DNA from: Dermacentor variabilis
Taxonomy: Eukaryota; Arthropoda; Arachnida; Ixodida; Ixodidae
Reading direction: 5' to 3'
Length of the DNA stretch: 64,000 bases
Assembly: GCF_050947875.1 (NCBI RefSeq)
Contig: NC_134568.1
Span: 264,955,815-265,019,814 of the forward strand
Shown here one piece after another: positions 23,743 to 38,859 of the stretch. The notes under the pieces were generated by a model. That model was not told the origin of the DNA and did not search any database. It saw only the letters and a program-made list of their open reading frames with translations. How positions within the stretch are numbered: the first letter of the stretch is position 1; each line of letters begins with the position of its first letter. A program made the translations under genes and the position numbers.

Positions 23743-26700
23743 CTAAATGCGACTCACCCCAAAGAGGGTGTTCGTAGGCATTAGTCGGGAGTCGATGTCC
23801 GCGCCGCCGTCATCCTCCGTCTCGGTGAAGTCTACCAAAGCGATCTCATAAACGAGTGTTGCGTTCGGCGGGATGCGAGGGAGGCACCCCTGGGCTCCGA
23901 ATCCATACCCGCCGAGATCTTGACGTGACATCCTTCGCCCCGTCGCATGCTCTGTACAGCGATGCGATGTGCAGCCCCAGTACTCCTAGTTCTTTCAGGC
24001 TGCGTTACGGAGAAAACACTCCTCTTTAGGCAGTATGTTGAAGCATTTTACTTGATTTTGTTTTTATCATTTGAGAAGTGCCTTTACGCGTAGCGAAAGT
24101 GCAGTATTGTGTTGCAGTACAAAATACTATATACTTCACGGCGAATACACTAAATGCTCATGCGACTAAATACACTACATGCGACTCACCCCAAAGAGGG
24201 TGTTCGTAGGCATTAGTCGGGAGTCGATGTCCGCGCCGCCGTCGTCCTCCGTCTCGGTGAAGTCTACCAAAGCGATCTCATAAACGAGTGTTGCGTTCGG
24301 CGGGATGCGAGGGAGGCACCCCTGGGCTCCGAATCCATACCCGCCGAGATTTTGACGTGACATCCTTCGCCCCGTCGCTTGCTCTGTAGAGCGATGCGAT
24401 GTGCAGCCTCAGTACTCCTAGTTCTTTCAGGCTGCGTTGCGGAGAAAACACTCCTCTTTAGGCAGTATGTTGAAGCATTTTACTTGATTTTGTTTTTATC
24501 ATTTGATAAGTGCCTTTACGCGTAGCGAAAGTGCTGTATTGTGTCGCAGTACAAAATACTACATATTTCACGGCGAATACACTAAATGCTCATGCGACTA
24601 AATACACTAAATGCGACTCACCCCAAAGAGGGTGTTCGTAGGCATTAGTCGGGAGTCGATGTCCGCGCCGCCGTCGTCCTCCGTCTCGGTGAAATCTACC
24701 AAAGCGATCTCATAAACGAGTGTTGCGTTCGGCGGGATGCGAGGGAGGCACCCCTGGGCTCCGAATCCATACCCGCCGAGATCTTGACGTGACATCCTTC
24801 GCCCCTTCGCATGCTCTGTACAGCGATGCGATGTGCAGCCTCAGTGCTCCTAGTTCTTTCAGGCTGCGTTGCGGAGATAACACTCCTCTTTAGGCAGTAT
24901 GTTGAAGCATTTTACTTGATTTTGTTTTTATCATTTGATAAGTGCCTTTACGCGTAGCGGAAGTGCTGTATTGTGTTACAGTACAGTACAAAATACTATA
25001 TATTTCACGGCGAATACACTAAATGCTCATGCGACTAAATACAGTAAATGCGACTCACCCCAAAGATGGTGTTCGTAGGCATTAGTCGGGAGTCGATGTC
25101 CGCGCCGCCGTCGTCCTCCGTCTCGGTGAAGTCTACCAAAGCGATCTCATAAACGAGTGTTGCCTTCGGCGGGATGCGAGGGAGGCACCCCTGGGCTCCG
25201 AATCCATGCCCGCCGAGATCTTGACGTGACATCCTTCGCCCCGTCGCATGCTCTGTACAGCGATGCGATGTGCAGCCTCAGTACTCCTAGTTCTTTCAGG
25301 CTGCATTGCGGAGAAAACACTCCTCTTTAGGCAGTATGTTGAAGCATTTTACTTGATTTTGTTTTTATCATTTGATAAGTGCCTTTACGCGTAGCGAAAG
25401 TGCTGTATTGTGTTGCAGTACAAAATACTATATATTTCACGGCAAATACACTAAATGCTCATGCGACTAAATACACTAAATGCGACTCACCCCAAAGAGG
25501 GTGTTCGTAGGCATTAGTCGGGAGTCGATGTCCGCGCCGCCGTCGTCCTCCGTCTCGGTGAAGTCTACCAAAGCGATCTCATAAACGAGTGTTGCGTTCG
25601 GCGGGATGCGAGGGAGGCACCCCTGGGCTCCGAATCCATACCCGCCGAGATCTTGACGTGACATCCTTCGCCCCGTCGCATGCTCTGTACAGCGATGCGA
25701 TGTGCAGCCTCAGTACTCCTAGTTCTTTCAGGCTGCGTTGCGGAGAAAACACTCCTCTTTAGGCAGTATGTTGAAGCATTTTACTTGATTTTGTTTTTCT
25801 CATTTGATAAGTGCCTTTACGCGTAGCGGAAGTGCTGTATTGTGTTACAGTACAGTACAAAATACTATATATTTCACGGCGAATACACTAAATGCTCATG
25901 CGACTAAATACAGTAAATGCGACTCACCCCAAAGATGGTGTTCGTAGGCATTAGTCGGGAGTCGATGTCCGCGCCGCCGTCGTCCTCCGTCTCGGTGAAG
26001 TCTACCAAAGCGATCTCATAAACGAGTGTTGCCTTCGGCGGGATGCGAGGGAGGCACCCCTGGGCTCCGAATCCATACCCGCCGAGATCTTGACGTGACA
26101 TCCTTCGCCCCGTCGCATGCTCTGTACAGCGATGCGATGTGCAGCCTCAGTACTCCTTGTTCTTTCAGGCTGCATTGCGGAGAAAACACTCCTCTTTAGG
26201 CAGTATGTTGAAGCATTTTACGTGATTTTGTTTTTATCATTTGATAAGTGCCTTTACGCGTAGCGAAAGTGCTGTATTGTGTTGCAGTACAAAATACTAT
26301 ATACTTCACGGCGAATACACTAAATGCTCATGCGACTAAATACACTACATGCGACTCACCCCAAAGAGGGTGTTCGCAGGCATTAGTCGGGAGTCGATGT
26401 CCGCGCCGCCGTCGTCCTCCGTCTCGGTGAAGTATACCAAAGCGATCTCTTAACGAGTGTTGCGTTCGGCGGGATGCGAGGGAGGCACCCCTGGGCTCCG
26501 AATCCATACCCGCCGAGATTTTGACGTGACATCCTTCGCCCCGTCGCATGCTCTGTACAGCGATGCGATGTGCAGCCTCAGTACTCCTAGTTCTTTCAGG
26601 CTGCGTTGCGGAGAAAACACTTCTCTTTAGGCAGTATGTTGAAGCATTTTACTTGATTTTGTTTTTATCATTTGATAAGTGCCTTTACGCGTAGCGAAAG

Positions 26701-28491
26701 TGCTGTATTGTGTTGCAGTACAAAATACTAGATATTTCACGGCGAATACACTAAATGCTCATGCGACTAAATACACTAAATGCGACTCACCCCAAAGAGG
26801 GTGTTCGTAGGCATTAGTCGGGAGTCGATGTCCGCGCCGCCGTCGTCCTCCGTCTCGGTGAAGTCTACCAAAGCGATCTCATAAACGAGTGTTGCGTTCG
26901 GCGGGATGCGAGGGAGGCACCCCTCGGCTCCGAATCCATACCCGCCGAGATCTTGACGTGACATCCTTCGCCCCGTCGCATGCTCTGTACAGCGATGCGA
27001 TGTGCAGCCTCAGTACTCCTAGTGCTTTCAGGCTGCGTTGCGGAGAAAACACTCCTCTTTAGGCAGTATGTTGAAGCATTTTACTTGATTTTGTTTTTAT
27101 CATTTGATAAGTGCCTTTACGCGTAGCGAAAGTGCTGTATTGTGTTGCAGTACAAAATACTATATATTTCACGGCGAATACACTAAATGCTCATGCGACT
27201 AAAAACACTAAATGCGACTCACCCCAAAGAGGGTGTTCGTAGGCATTAGTTGGGAGTCGATGTTCGCGCCGCCGTCGTCCTCCGTCTCGGTGAAGTCTAC
27301 CAAAGCGATCTCATAAACGAGTGTTGCGTTCGGCGGGATGCGAGGGAGGCACCCCTGGGCTCCGAATCCATACCCGCCAAGATCTTGACGTGACATCCTT
27401 CGCTCCGTCGCATGCTCTGTACAGCGATGCGATGTGCAGCCTCAGTACTCCTAGTTCTTTCAGGCTGCGTTGCGGAGAAAACACTCCTCTTTAGGCAGTA
27501 TGTTGAAGCATTTTACTTGATTTTGTTTTTATCATTTGATAAGTGCCTTTACGCGTAGCGAAAGTGCTGTATTGTGTTGCAGTACAAAATACTATATATT
27601 TCACGGCGAATACACTAAATGCTCATGCGACTAAATACACTAAATGCGACTCACCCCAAAGAGGGTGTTCGTAGGCATTAGTCGGGAGTCGATGTCCGCG
27701 CCGCCGTCATCCTCCGTCTCTGTGAAGTCTACCAAAGCGATCTCATAAACGAGTGTTGCGGTTGGCGGGATGCGAGGGAGGCACCCCTGGGCTCCGAATC
27801 CATACCCGCCGAGATCTTGACGTGACATCCTTCGCCCCGTCGCATGCTCTGCACAGCGATGCGATGTGCAGCCTCAGTACTCCTAGTTCTTTCAGGCTGC
27901 GTTGCGGAGAAAACACTCCTCTTTAGGCAGTATGTTGAAGCATTTTACTTGATTTTGTTTTTATCATTTGATAAGTGCCTTTACGCGTAGCGAAAGTGCT
28001 GTATTGTGTTGCAGTACAAAATACGGCGAATACACTAAATGCTCATGCGACTAAATACACTAAATGCGACTCACCCCAAAGAGGGTGTTCGTAGGCATTA
28101 GTCGGGAGTCGATGTCCGCGCCGCCGTCGTCCTCCGTCTCGGTGAAGTCTACCAAAGCGATCTCATAAACGAGTGTTGCGTTCGGCGGGATGCGAGGGAG
28201 GCACCCCTGGGCTCCGAATCCATACCCGCCGAGATCTTGACGTGACATCCTTCGCCCCGTCGCATGCTCTGTACAGCGATGCGATGTGCAGCCCCAGTAC
28301 TCCTAGTTCTTTCAGGCTGCGTTGCGGAGAAAACACTCCTCTTTAGGCAGTATGTTGAAGCATTTTACTTGATTTTGTTTTTATGATTTGATAAGTGCCT
28401 TTACGCGTAGCGAAAGTGCTGTATTGTGTTGCAGTACAAAATACTATATATTTCACGGCGAATACACTAAATGCTCATGCGACTAAATACA
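23743..28491. repeat. Higher-order repeat, copy 1 (11 monomers, 4749 bp)
   Basis: Ordered series of monomer variants that recurs at 28492 and 33236. Position-specific tracers recur in the same order: N-type exon at 24175, CAGTA duplication at about 24981, H-type exon at 25035, two-base-short exon near 26447, E-type exon at 26776 and 12-bp deletion near 28023. Confidence 0.88.
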
Positions 28492-31400
28492 CTAAATGCG
28501 ACTCACCCCAAAGAGGGTGTTCGTAGGCATTAGTCGGGAGTCGATGTCCGCGCCGCCGTCATCCTCCGTCTCGGTGAAGTCTACCAAAGCGATCTCATAA
28601 ACGAGTGTTGCGTTCGGCGGGATGCGAGGGAGGCACCCCTGGGCTCCGAATCCATACCCGCCGAGATCTTGACGTGACATCCTTCGCCCCGTCGCATGCT
28701 CTATACAGCGATGCGATGTGCAGCCCCAGTACTCCTAGTTCTTTCAGGCTGCGTTACGGAGAAAACACTCCTCTTTAGGCAGTATGTTGAAGCATTTTAC
28801 TTGATTTTGTTTTTATCATTTGAGAAGTGCCTTTACGCGTAGCGAAAGTGCTGTATTGTGTTGCAGTACAAAATACTATATACTTCACGGCGAATACACT
28901 AAATGCTCATGCGACTAAATACACTACATGCGACTCACCCCAAAGAGGGTGTTCGTAGGCATTAGTCGGGAGTCGATGTCCGCGCCGCCGTCGTCCTCCG
29001 TCTCGGTGAAGTCTACCAAAGCGATCTCATAAACGAGTGTTGCGTTCGGCGGGATGCGAGGGAGGCACCCCTGGGCTCCGAATCCATACCCGCCGAGATT
29101 TTGACGTGACATCCTTCGCCCCGTCGCTTGCTCTGTAGAGCGATGCGATGTGCAGCCTCAGTACTCCTAGTTCTTTCAGGCTGCGTTGCGGAGAAAACAC
29201 TCCTCTTTAGGCAGTATGTTGAAGCATTTTACTTGATTTTGTTTTTATCATTTGATAAGTGCCTTTACGCGTAGCGAAAGTGCTGTATTGTGTCGCAGTA
29301 CAAAATACTACATATTTCACGGCGAATACACTAAATGCTCATGCGACTAAATACACTAAATGCGACTCACCCCAAAGAGGGTGTTCGTAGGCATTAGTCG
29401 GGAGTCGATGTCCGCGCCGCCGTCGTCCTCCGTCTCGGTGAAATCTACCAAAGCGATCTCATAAACGAGTGTTGCGTTCGGCGGGATGCGAGGGAGGCAC
29501 CCCTGGGCTCCGAATCCATACCCGCCGAGATCTTGACGTGACATCCTTCGCCCCTTCGCATGCTCTGTACAGCGATGCGATGTGCAGCCTCAGTGCTCCT
29601 AGTTCTTTCAGGCTGCGTTGCGGAGATAACACTCCTCTTTAGGCAGTATGTTGAAGCATTTTACTTGATTTTGTTTTTATCATTTGATAAGTGCCTTTAC
29701 GCGTAGCGAAAGTGCTGTATTGTGTTGCAGTACAAAATACTATATATTTCACGGCAAATACACTAAATGCTCATGCGACTAAATACACTAAATGCGACTC
29801 ACCCCAAAGATGGTGTTCGTAGGCATTAGTCGGGAGTCGATGTCCGCGCCGCCGTCGTCCTCCGTCTCGGTGAAGTCTACCAAAGCGATCTCATAAACGA
29901 GTGTTGCCTTCGGCGGGATGCGAGGGAGGCACCCCTGGGCTCCGAATCCATGCCCGCCGAGATCTTGACGTGACATCCTTCGCCCCGTCGCATGCTCTGT
30001 ACAGCGATGCGATGTGCAGCCTCAGTACTCCTAGTTCTTTCAGGCTGCATTGCGGAGAAAACACTCCTCTTTAGGCAGTATGTTGAAGCATTTTACTTGA
30101 TTTTGTTTTTATCATTTGATAAGTGCCTTTACGCGTAGCGAAAGTGCTGTATTGTGTTGCAGTACAAAATACTATATATTTCACGGCAAATACACTAAAT
30201 GCTCATGCGACTAAATACACTAAATGCGACTCACCCCAAAGAGGGTGTTCGTAGGCATTAGTCGGGAGTCGATGTCCGCGCCGCCGTCGTCCCCCGTCTC
30301 GGTGAAGTCTACCAAAGCGATCTCATAAACGAGTGTTGCGTTCGGCGGGATGCGAGGGAGGCACCCCTGGGCTCCGAATCCATACCCGCCGAGATCTTGA
30401 CGTGACATCCTTCGCCCCGTCGCATGCTCTGTACAGCGATGCGATGTGCAGCCTCAGTACTCCTAGTTCTTTCAGGCTGCGTTGCGGAGAAAACACTCCT
30501 CTTTAGGCAGTATGTTGAAGCATTTTACTTGATTTTGTTTTTCTCATTTGATAAGTGCCTTTACGCGTAGCGGAAGTGCTGTATTGTGTTACAGTACAGT
30601 ACAAAATACTATATATTTCACGGCGAATACACTAAATGCTCATGCGACTAAATACAGTAAATGCGACTCACCCCAAAGATGGTGTTCGTAGGCATTAGTC
30701 GGGAGTCGATGTCCGCGCCGCCGTCGTCCTCCGTCTCGGTGAAGTCTACCAAAGCGATCTCATAAACGAGTGTTGCCTTCGGCGGGATGCGAGGGAGGCA
30801 CCCCTGGGCTCCGAATCCATACCCGCCGAGATCTTGACGTGACATCCTTCGCCCCGTCGCATGCTCTGTACAGCGATGCGATGTGCAGCCTCAGTACTCC
30901 TTGTTCTTTCAGGCTACATTGCGGAGAAAACACTCCTCTTTAGGCAGTATGTTGAAGCATTTTACGTGATTTTGTTTTTATCATTTGATAAGTGCCTTTA
31001 CGCGTAGCGAAAGTGCTGTATTGTGTTGCAGTACAAAATACTATATACTTCACGGCGAATACACTAAATGCTCATGCGACTAAATACACTACATGCGACT
31101 CACCCCAAAGAGGGTGTTCGCAGGCATTAGTCGGGAGTCGATGTCCGCGCCGCCGTCGTCCTCCGTCTCGGTGAAGTATACCAAAGCGATCTCTTAACGA
31201 GTGTTGCGTTCGGCGGGATGCGAGGGAGGCACCCCTGGGCTCCGAATCCATACCCGCCGAGATTTTGACGTGACATCCTTCGCCCCGTCGCATGCTCTGT
31301 ACAGCGATGCGATGTGCAGCCTCAGTACTCCTAGTTCTTTCAGGCTGCGTTGCGGAGAAAACACTTCTCTTTAGGCAGTATGTTGAAGCATTTTACTTGA

Positions 31401-33235
31401 TTTTGTTTTTATCATTTGATAAGTGCCTTTACGCGTAGCGAAAGTGCTGTATTGTGTTGCAGTACAAAATACTAGATATTTCACGGCGAATACACTAAAT
31501 GCTCATGCGACTAAATACACTAAATGCGACTCACCCCAAAGAGGGTGTTCGTAGGCATTAGTCGGGAGTCGATGTCCGCGCCGCCGTCGTCCTCCGTCTC
31601 GGTGAAGTCTACCAAAGCGATCTCATAAACGAGTGTTGCGTTCGGCGGGATGCGAGGGAGGCACCCCTGGGCTCCGAATCCATACCCGCCAAGATCTTGA
31701 CGTGACATCCTTCGCCCCGTCGCATGCTCTGTACAGCGATGCGATGTGCAGCCTCAGTACTCCTAGTGCTTTCAGGCTGCGTTGCGGAGAAAACACTCCT
31801 CTTTAGGCAGTATGTTGAAGCATTTTACTTGATTTTGTTTTTATCATTTGATAAGTGCCTTTACGCGTAGCGAAAGTGCTGTATTGTGTTGCAGTACAAA
31901 ATACTATATATTTCACGGCGAATACACTAAATGCTCATGCGACTAAAAACACTAAATGCGACTCACCCCAAAGAGGGTGTTCGTAGGCATTAGTTGGGAG
32001 TCGATGTCCGCGCCGCCGTCGTCCTCCGTCTCGGTGAAGTCTACCAAAGCGATCTCATAAACGAGTGTTGCGTTCGGCGGGATGCGAGGGAGGCACCCCT
32101 GGGCTCCGAATCCATACCCGCCAAGATCTTGACGTGACATCCTTCGCTCCGTCGCATGCTCTGTACAGCGATGCGATGTGCAGCCTCAGTACTCCTAGTT
32201 CTTTCAGGCTGCGTTGCGGAGAAAACACTCCTCTTTAGGCAGTATGTTGAAGCATTTTACTTGATTTTGTTTTTATCATTTGATAAGTGCCTTTACGCGT
32301 AGCGAAAGTGCTGTATTGTGTTGCAGTACAAAATACTATATATTTCACGGCGAATACACTAAATGCTCATGCGACTAAATACACTAAATGCGACTCACCC
32401 CAAAGAGGGTGTTCGTAGGCATTAGTCGGGAGTCGATGTCCGCGCCGCCGTCATCCTCCGTCTCTGTGAAGTCTACCAAAGCGATCTCATAAACGAGTGT
32501 TGCGTTCGGCGGGATGCGAGGGAGGCACCCCTGGGCTCCGAATCCATACCCGCCGAGATCTTGACGTGACATCCTTCGCCCCGTCGCATGCTCTGCACAG
32601 CGATGCGATGTGCAGCCTCAGTACTCCTAGTTCTTTCAGGCTGCGTTGCGGAGAAAACACTCCTCTTTAGGCAGTATGTTGAAGCATTTTACTTGATTTT
32701 GTTTTTATCATTTGATAAGTGCCTTTACGCGTAGCGAAAGTGCTGTATTGTGTTGCAGTACAAAATACGGCGAATACACTAAATGCTCATGCGACTAAAT
32801 ACACTAAATGCGACTCACCCCAAAGAGGGTGTTCGTAGGCATTAGTCGGGAGTCGATGTCCGCGCCGCCGTCGTCCTCCGTCTCGGTGAAGTCTACCAAA
32901 GCGATCTCATAAACGAGTGTTGCGTTCGGCGGGATGCGAGGGAGGCACCCCTGGGCTCCGAATCCATACCCGCCGAGATCTTGACGTGACATCCTTCGCC
33001 CCGTCGCATGCTCTGTACAGCGATGCGATGTGCAGCCCCAGTACTCCTAGTTCTTTCAGGCTGCGTTGCGGAGAAAACACTCCTCTTTAGGCAGTATGTT
33101 GAAGCATTTTACTTGATTTTGTTTTTATGATTTGATAAGTGCCTTTACGCGTAGCGAAAGTGCTGTATTGTGTTGCAGTACAAAATACTATATATTTCAC
33201 GGCGAATACACTAAATGCTCATGCGACTAAATACA
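28492..33235. repeat. Higher-order repeat, copy 2 (11 monomers, 4744 bp)
   Basis: Same variant order as copy 1. It is 5 bp shorter because the unit near 29725 lacks the CAGTA duplication. The damaged exon near 31191 and the 12-bp deletion near 32766 sit at equivalent places. Confidence 0.88.
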
Positions 33236-36200
33236 CTAAATGCGACTCACCCCAAAGAGGGTGTTCGTAGGCATTAGTCGGGAGTCGATGTCCGCGCCGC
33301 CGTCATCCTCCGTCTCGGTGAAGTCTACCAAAGCGATCTCATAAACGAGTGTTGCGTTCGGCGGGATGCGAGGGAGGCACCCCTGGGCTCCGAATCCATA
33401 CCCGCCGAGATCTTGACGTGACATCCTTCGCCCCGTCGCATGCTCTGTACAGCGATGCGATGTGCAGCCCCAGTACTCCTAGTTCTTTCAGGCTGCGTTA
33501 CGGAGAAAACACTCCTCTTTAGGCAGTATGTTGAAGCATTTTACTTGATTTTGTTTTTATCATTTGAGAAGTGCCTTTACGCGTAGCGAAAGTGCTGTAT
33601 TGTGTTGCAGTACAAAATACTATATACTTCACGGCGAATACACTAAATGCTCATGCGACTAAATACACTACATGCGACTCACCCCAAAGAGGGTGTTCGT
33701 AGGCATTAGTCGGGAGTCGATGTCCGCGCCGCCGTCGTCCTCCGTCTCGGTGAAGTCTACCAAAGCGATCTCATAAACGAGTGTTGCGTTCGGCGGGATG
33801 CGAGGGAGGCACCCCTGGGCTCCGAATCCATACCCGCCGAGATTTTGACGTGACATCCTTCGCCCCGTCGCTTGCTCTGTAGAGCGATGCGATGTGCAGC
33901 CTCAGTACTCCTAGTTCTTTCAGGCTGCGTTGCGGAGAAAACACTCCTCTTTAGGCAGTATGTTGAAGCATTTTACTTGATTTTGTTTTTATCATTTGAT
34001 AAGTGCCTTTACGCGTAGCGAAAGTGCTGTATTGTGTCGCAGTACAAAATACTACATATTTCACGGCGAATACACTAAATGCTCATGCGACTAAATACAC
34101 TAAATGCGACTCACCCCAAAGAGGGTGTTCGTAGGCATTAGTCGGGAGTCGATGTCCGCGCCGCCGTCGTCCTCCGTCTCGGTGAAATCTACCAAAGCGA
34201 TCTCATAAACGAGTGTTGCGTTCGGCGGGATGCGAGGGAGGCACCCCTGGGCTCCGAATCCATACCCGCCGAGATCTTGACGTGACATCCTTCGCCCCGT
34301 CGCATGCTCTGTACAGCGATGCGATGTGCAGCCTCAGTGCTCCTAGTTCTTTCAGGCTGCGTTGCGGAGATAACACTCCTCTTTAGGCAGTATGTTGAAG
34401 CATTTTACTTGATTTTGTTTTTATCATTTGATAAGTGCCTTTACGCGTAGCGGAAGTGCTGTATTGTGTTACAGTACAGTACAAAATACTATATATTTCA
34501 CGGCGAATACACTAAATGCTCATGCGACTAAATACAGTAAATGCGACTCACCCCAAAGATGGTGTTCGTAGGCATTAGTCGGGAGTCGATGTCCGCGCCG
34601 CCGTCGTCCTCCGTCTCGGTGAAGTCTACCAAAGCGATCTCATAAACGAGTGTTGCGTTCGGCGGGATGCGAGGGAGGCACCCCTGGGCTCCGAATCCAT
34701 ACCCGCCGAGATCTTGACGTGACATCCTTCGCCCCGTCGCATGCTCTGTACAGCGATGCGATGTGCAGCCTCAGTGCTCCTAGTTCTTTCAGGCTGCGTT
34801 GCGGAGATAACACTCCTCTTTAGGCAGTATGTTGAAGCATTTTACTTGATTTTGTTTTTATCATTTGATAAGTGCCTTTACGCGTAGCGGAAGTGCTGTA
34901 TTGTGTTACAGTACAGTACAAAATACTATATATTTCACGGCGAATACACTAAATGCTCATGCGACTAAATACAGTAAATGCGACTCACCCCAAAGATGGT
35001 GTTCGTAGGCATTAGTCGGGAGTCGATGTCCGCGCCGCCGTCGTCCTCCGTCTCGGTGAAGTCTACCAAAGCGATCTCATAAACGAGTGTTGCGTTCGGC
35101 GGGATGCGAGGGAGGCACCCCTGGGCTCCGAATCCATACCCGCCGAGATTTTGACGTGACATCCTTCGCCCCGTCGCTTGCTCTGTAGAGCGATGCGATG
35201 TGCAGCCTCAGTACTCCTAGTTCTTTCAGGCTGCGTTGCGGAGAAAACACTCCTCTTTAGGCAGTATGTTGAAGCATTTTACTTGATTTTGTTTTTATCA
35301 TTTGATAAGTGCCTTTACGCGTAGCGAAAGTGCTGTATTGTGTCGCAGTACAAAATACTACATATTTCACGGCGAATACACTAAATGCTCATGCGACTAA
35401 ATACACTAAATGCGACTCACCCCAAAGAGGGTGTTCGTAGGCATTAGTCGGGAGTCGATGTCCGCGCCGCCGTCGTCCTCCGTCTCGGTGAAATCTACCA
35501 AAGCGATCTCATAAACGAGTGTTGCGTTCGGCGGGATGCGAGGGAGGCACCCCTGGGCTCCGAATCCATACCCGCCGAGATCTTGACGTGACATCCTTCG
35601 CCCCGTCGCATGCTCTGTACAGCGATGCGATGTGCAGCCTCAGTGCTCCTAGTTCTTTCAGGCTGCGTTGCGGAGATAACACTCCTCTTTAGGCAGTATG
35701 TTGAAGCATTTTACTTGATTTTGTTTTTATCATTTGATAAGTGCCTTTACGCGTAGCGGAAGTGCTGTATTGTGTTACAGTACAGTACAAAATACTATAT
35801 ATTTCACGGCGAATACACTAAATGCTCATGCGACTAAATACAGTAAATGCGACTCACCCCAAAGATGGTGTTCGTAGGCATTAGTCGGGAGTCGATGTCC
35901 GCGCCGCCGTCGTCCTCCGTCTCGGTGAAGTCTACCAAAGCGATCTCATAAACGAGTGTTGCCTTCGGCGGGATGCGAGGGAGGCACCCCTGGGCTCCGA
36001 ATCCATACCCGCCGAGATCTTGACGTGACATCCTTCGCCCCGTCGCATGCTCTGTACAGCGATGCGATGTGCAGCCTCAGTACTCCTAGTTCTTTCAGGC
36101 TGCATTGCGGAGAAAACACTCCTCTTTAGGCAGTATGTTGAAGCATTTTACTTGATTTTGTTTTTATCATTTGATAAGTGCCTTTACGCGTAGCGAAAGT

Positions 36201-38859
36201 GCTGTATTGTGTTGCAGTACAAAATACTATATATTTCACGGCAAATACACTAAATGCTCATGCGACTAAATACACTAAATGCGACTCACCCCAAAGAGGG
36301 TGTTCGTAGGCATTAGTCGGGAGTCGATGTCCGCGCCGCCGTCGTCCTCCGTCTCGGTGAAGTCTACCAAAGCGATCTCATAAACGAGTGTTGCGTTCGG
36401 CGGGATGCGAGGGAGGCACCCCTGGGCTCCGAATCCATACCCGCCGAGATCTTGACGTGACATCCTTCGCCCCGTCGCATGCTCTGTACAGCGATGCGAT
36501 GTGCAGCCTCAGTACTCCTAGTTCTTTCAGGCTGCGTTGCGGAGAAAACACTCCTCTTTAGGCAGTATGTTGAAGCATTTTACTTGATATTGTTTTTCTC
36601 ATTTGATAAGTGCCTTTACGCGTAGCGGAAGTGCTGTATTGTGTTACAGTACAGTACAAAATACTATATATTTCACGGCGAATACACTAAATGCTCATGC
36701 GACTAAATACAGTAAATGCGACTCACCCCAAAGATGGTGTTCGTAGGCATTAGTCGGGAGTCGATGTCCGCGCCGCCGTCGTCCTCCGTCTCGGTGAAGT
36801 CTACCAAAGCGATCTCATAAACGAGTGTTGCCTTCGGCGGGATGCGAGGGAGGCACCCCTGGGCTCCGAATCCATACCCGCCGAGATCTTGACGTGACAT
36901 CCTTCGCCCCGTCGCATGCTCTGTACAGCGATGCGATGTGCAGCCTCAGTACTCCTTGTTCTTTCACGCTGCATTGCGGAGAAAACACTCCTCTTTAGGC
37001 AGTATGTTGAAGCATTTTACGTGATTTTGTTTTTATCATTTGATAAGTGCCTTTACGCGTAGCGAAAGTGCTGTATTGTGTTGCAGTACAAAATACTATA
37101 TACTTCACGGCGAATACACTAAATGCTCATGCGACTAAATACACTACATGCGACTCACCCCAAAGAGGGTGTTCGCAGGCATTAGTCGGGAGTCGATGTC
37201 CGCGCCGCCGTCGTCCTCCGTCTCGGTGAAGTCTACCAAAGCGATCTCATAAACGAGTGTTGCGTTCGGCGGGATGCGAGGGAGGCACCCCTCGGCTCCG
37301 AATCCATACCCGCCGAGATCTTGACGTGACATCCTTCGCCCCGTCGCATGCTCTGTACAGCGATGCGATGTGCAGCCTCAGTACTCCTAGTGCTTTCAGG
37401 CTGCGTTGCGGAGAAAACACTCCTCTTTAGGCAGTATGTTGAAGCATTTTACTTGATTTTGTTTTTATCATTTGATAAGTGCCTTTACGCGTAGCGAAAG
37501 TGCTGTATTGTGTTGCAGTACAAAATACTATATATTTCACGGCGAATACACTAAATGCTCATGCGACTAAAAACACTAAATGCGACTCACCCCAAAGAGG
37601 GTGTTCGTAGGCATTAGTTGGGAGTCGATGTCCGCGCCGCCGTCGTCCTCCGTCTCGGTGAAGTCTACCAAAGCGATCTCATAAACGAGTGTTGCGTTCG
37701 GCGGGATGCGAGGGAGGCACCCCTGGGCTCCGAATCCATACCCGCCAAGATCTTGACGTGACATCCTTCGCTCCGTCGCATGCTCTGTACAGCGATGCGA
37801 TGTGCAGCCTCAGTACTCCTAGTTTTTTCAGGCTGCGTTGCGGAGAAAACACTCCTCTTTAGGCAGTATGTTGAAGCATTTTACTTGATTTTGTTTTTAT
37901 CATTTGATAAGTGCCTTTACGCGTAGCGAAAGTGCTGTATTGTGTTGCAGTACAAAATACTCTATATTTCACGGCGAATACACTAAATGCTCATGCGACT
38001 AAATACACTAAATGCGACTCACCCCAAAGAGGGTGTTCGTAGGCATTAGTCGGGAGTCGATGTCCGCGCCGCCGTCATCCTCCGTCTCGGTGAAGTCTAC
38101 CAAAGCGATCTCATAAACGAGTGTTGCGTTCGGCGGGATGCGAGGGAGGCACCCCTGGGCTCCGAATCCATACCCGCCGAGATCTTGACGTGACATCCTT
38201 CGCCCCGTCGCATGCTCTGCACAGCGATGCGATGTGCAGCCTCAGTACTCCTAGTTCTTTCAGGCTGCGTTGCGGAGAAAACACTCCTCTTTAGGCAGTA
38301 TGTTGAAGCATTTTACTTGATTTTGTTTTTATCATTTGATAAGTGCCTTTACGCGTAGCGAAAGTGCTGTATTGTGTTGCAGTACAAAATACGGCGAATA
38401 CACTAAATGCTCATGCGACTAAATACACTAAATGCGACTCACCCCAAAGAGGGTGTTCGTAGGCATTAGTCGGGAGTCGATGTCCGCGCCGCCGTCGTCC
38501 TCCGTCTCGGTGAAGTCTACCAAAGCGATCTCATAAACGAGTGTTGCGTTCGGCGGGATGCGAGGGAGGCACCCCTGGGCTCCGAATCCATACCCGCCGA
38601 GATCTTGACGTGACATCCTTCGCCCCGTCGCATGCTCTGTACAGCGATGCGATGTGCAGCCCCAGTACTCCTAGTTCTTTCAGGCTGCGTTGCGGAGAAA
38701 ACACTCCTCTTTAGGCAGTATGTTGAAGCATTTTACTTGATTTTGTTTTTATGATTTGATAAGTGCCTTTACGCGTAGCGAAAGTGCTGTATTGTGTTGC
38801 AGTACAAAATACTATATATTTCACGGCGAATACACTAAATGCTCATGCGACTAAATACA
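33236..38859. repeat. Higher-order repeat, copy 3 (13 monomers, 5624 bp)
   Basis: Same order as copies 1 and 2 with two changes. A three-monomer segment is duplicated internally (34100 and 34528 recur at 35406 and 35834, offset 1306 bp). The damaged and E-type monomers are fused into one unit at 37144, which joins the left part of one to the right part of the other. The net gain is two monomers. This is direct evidence of unequal exchange. Confidence 0.82.
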
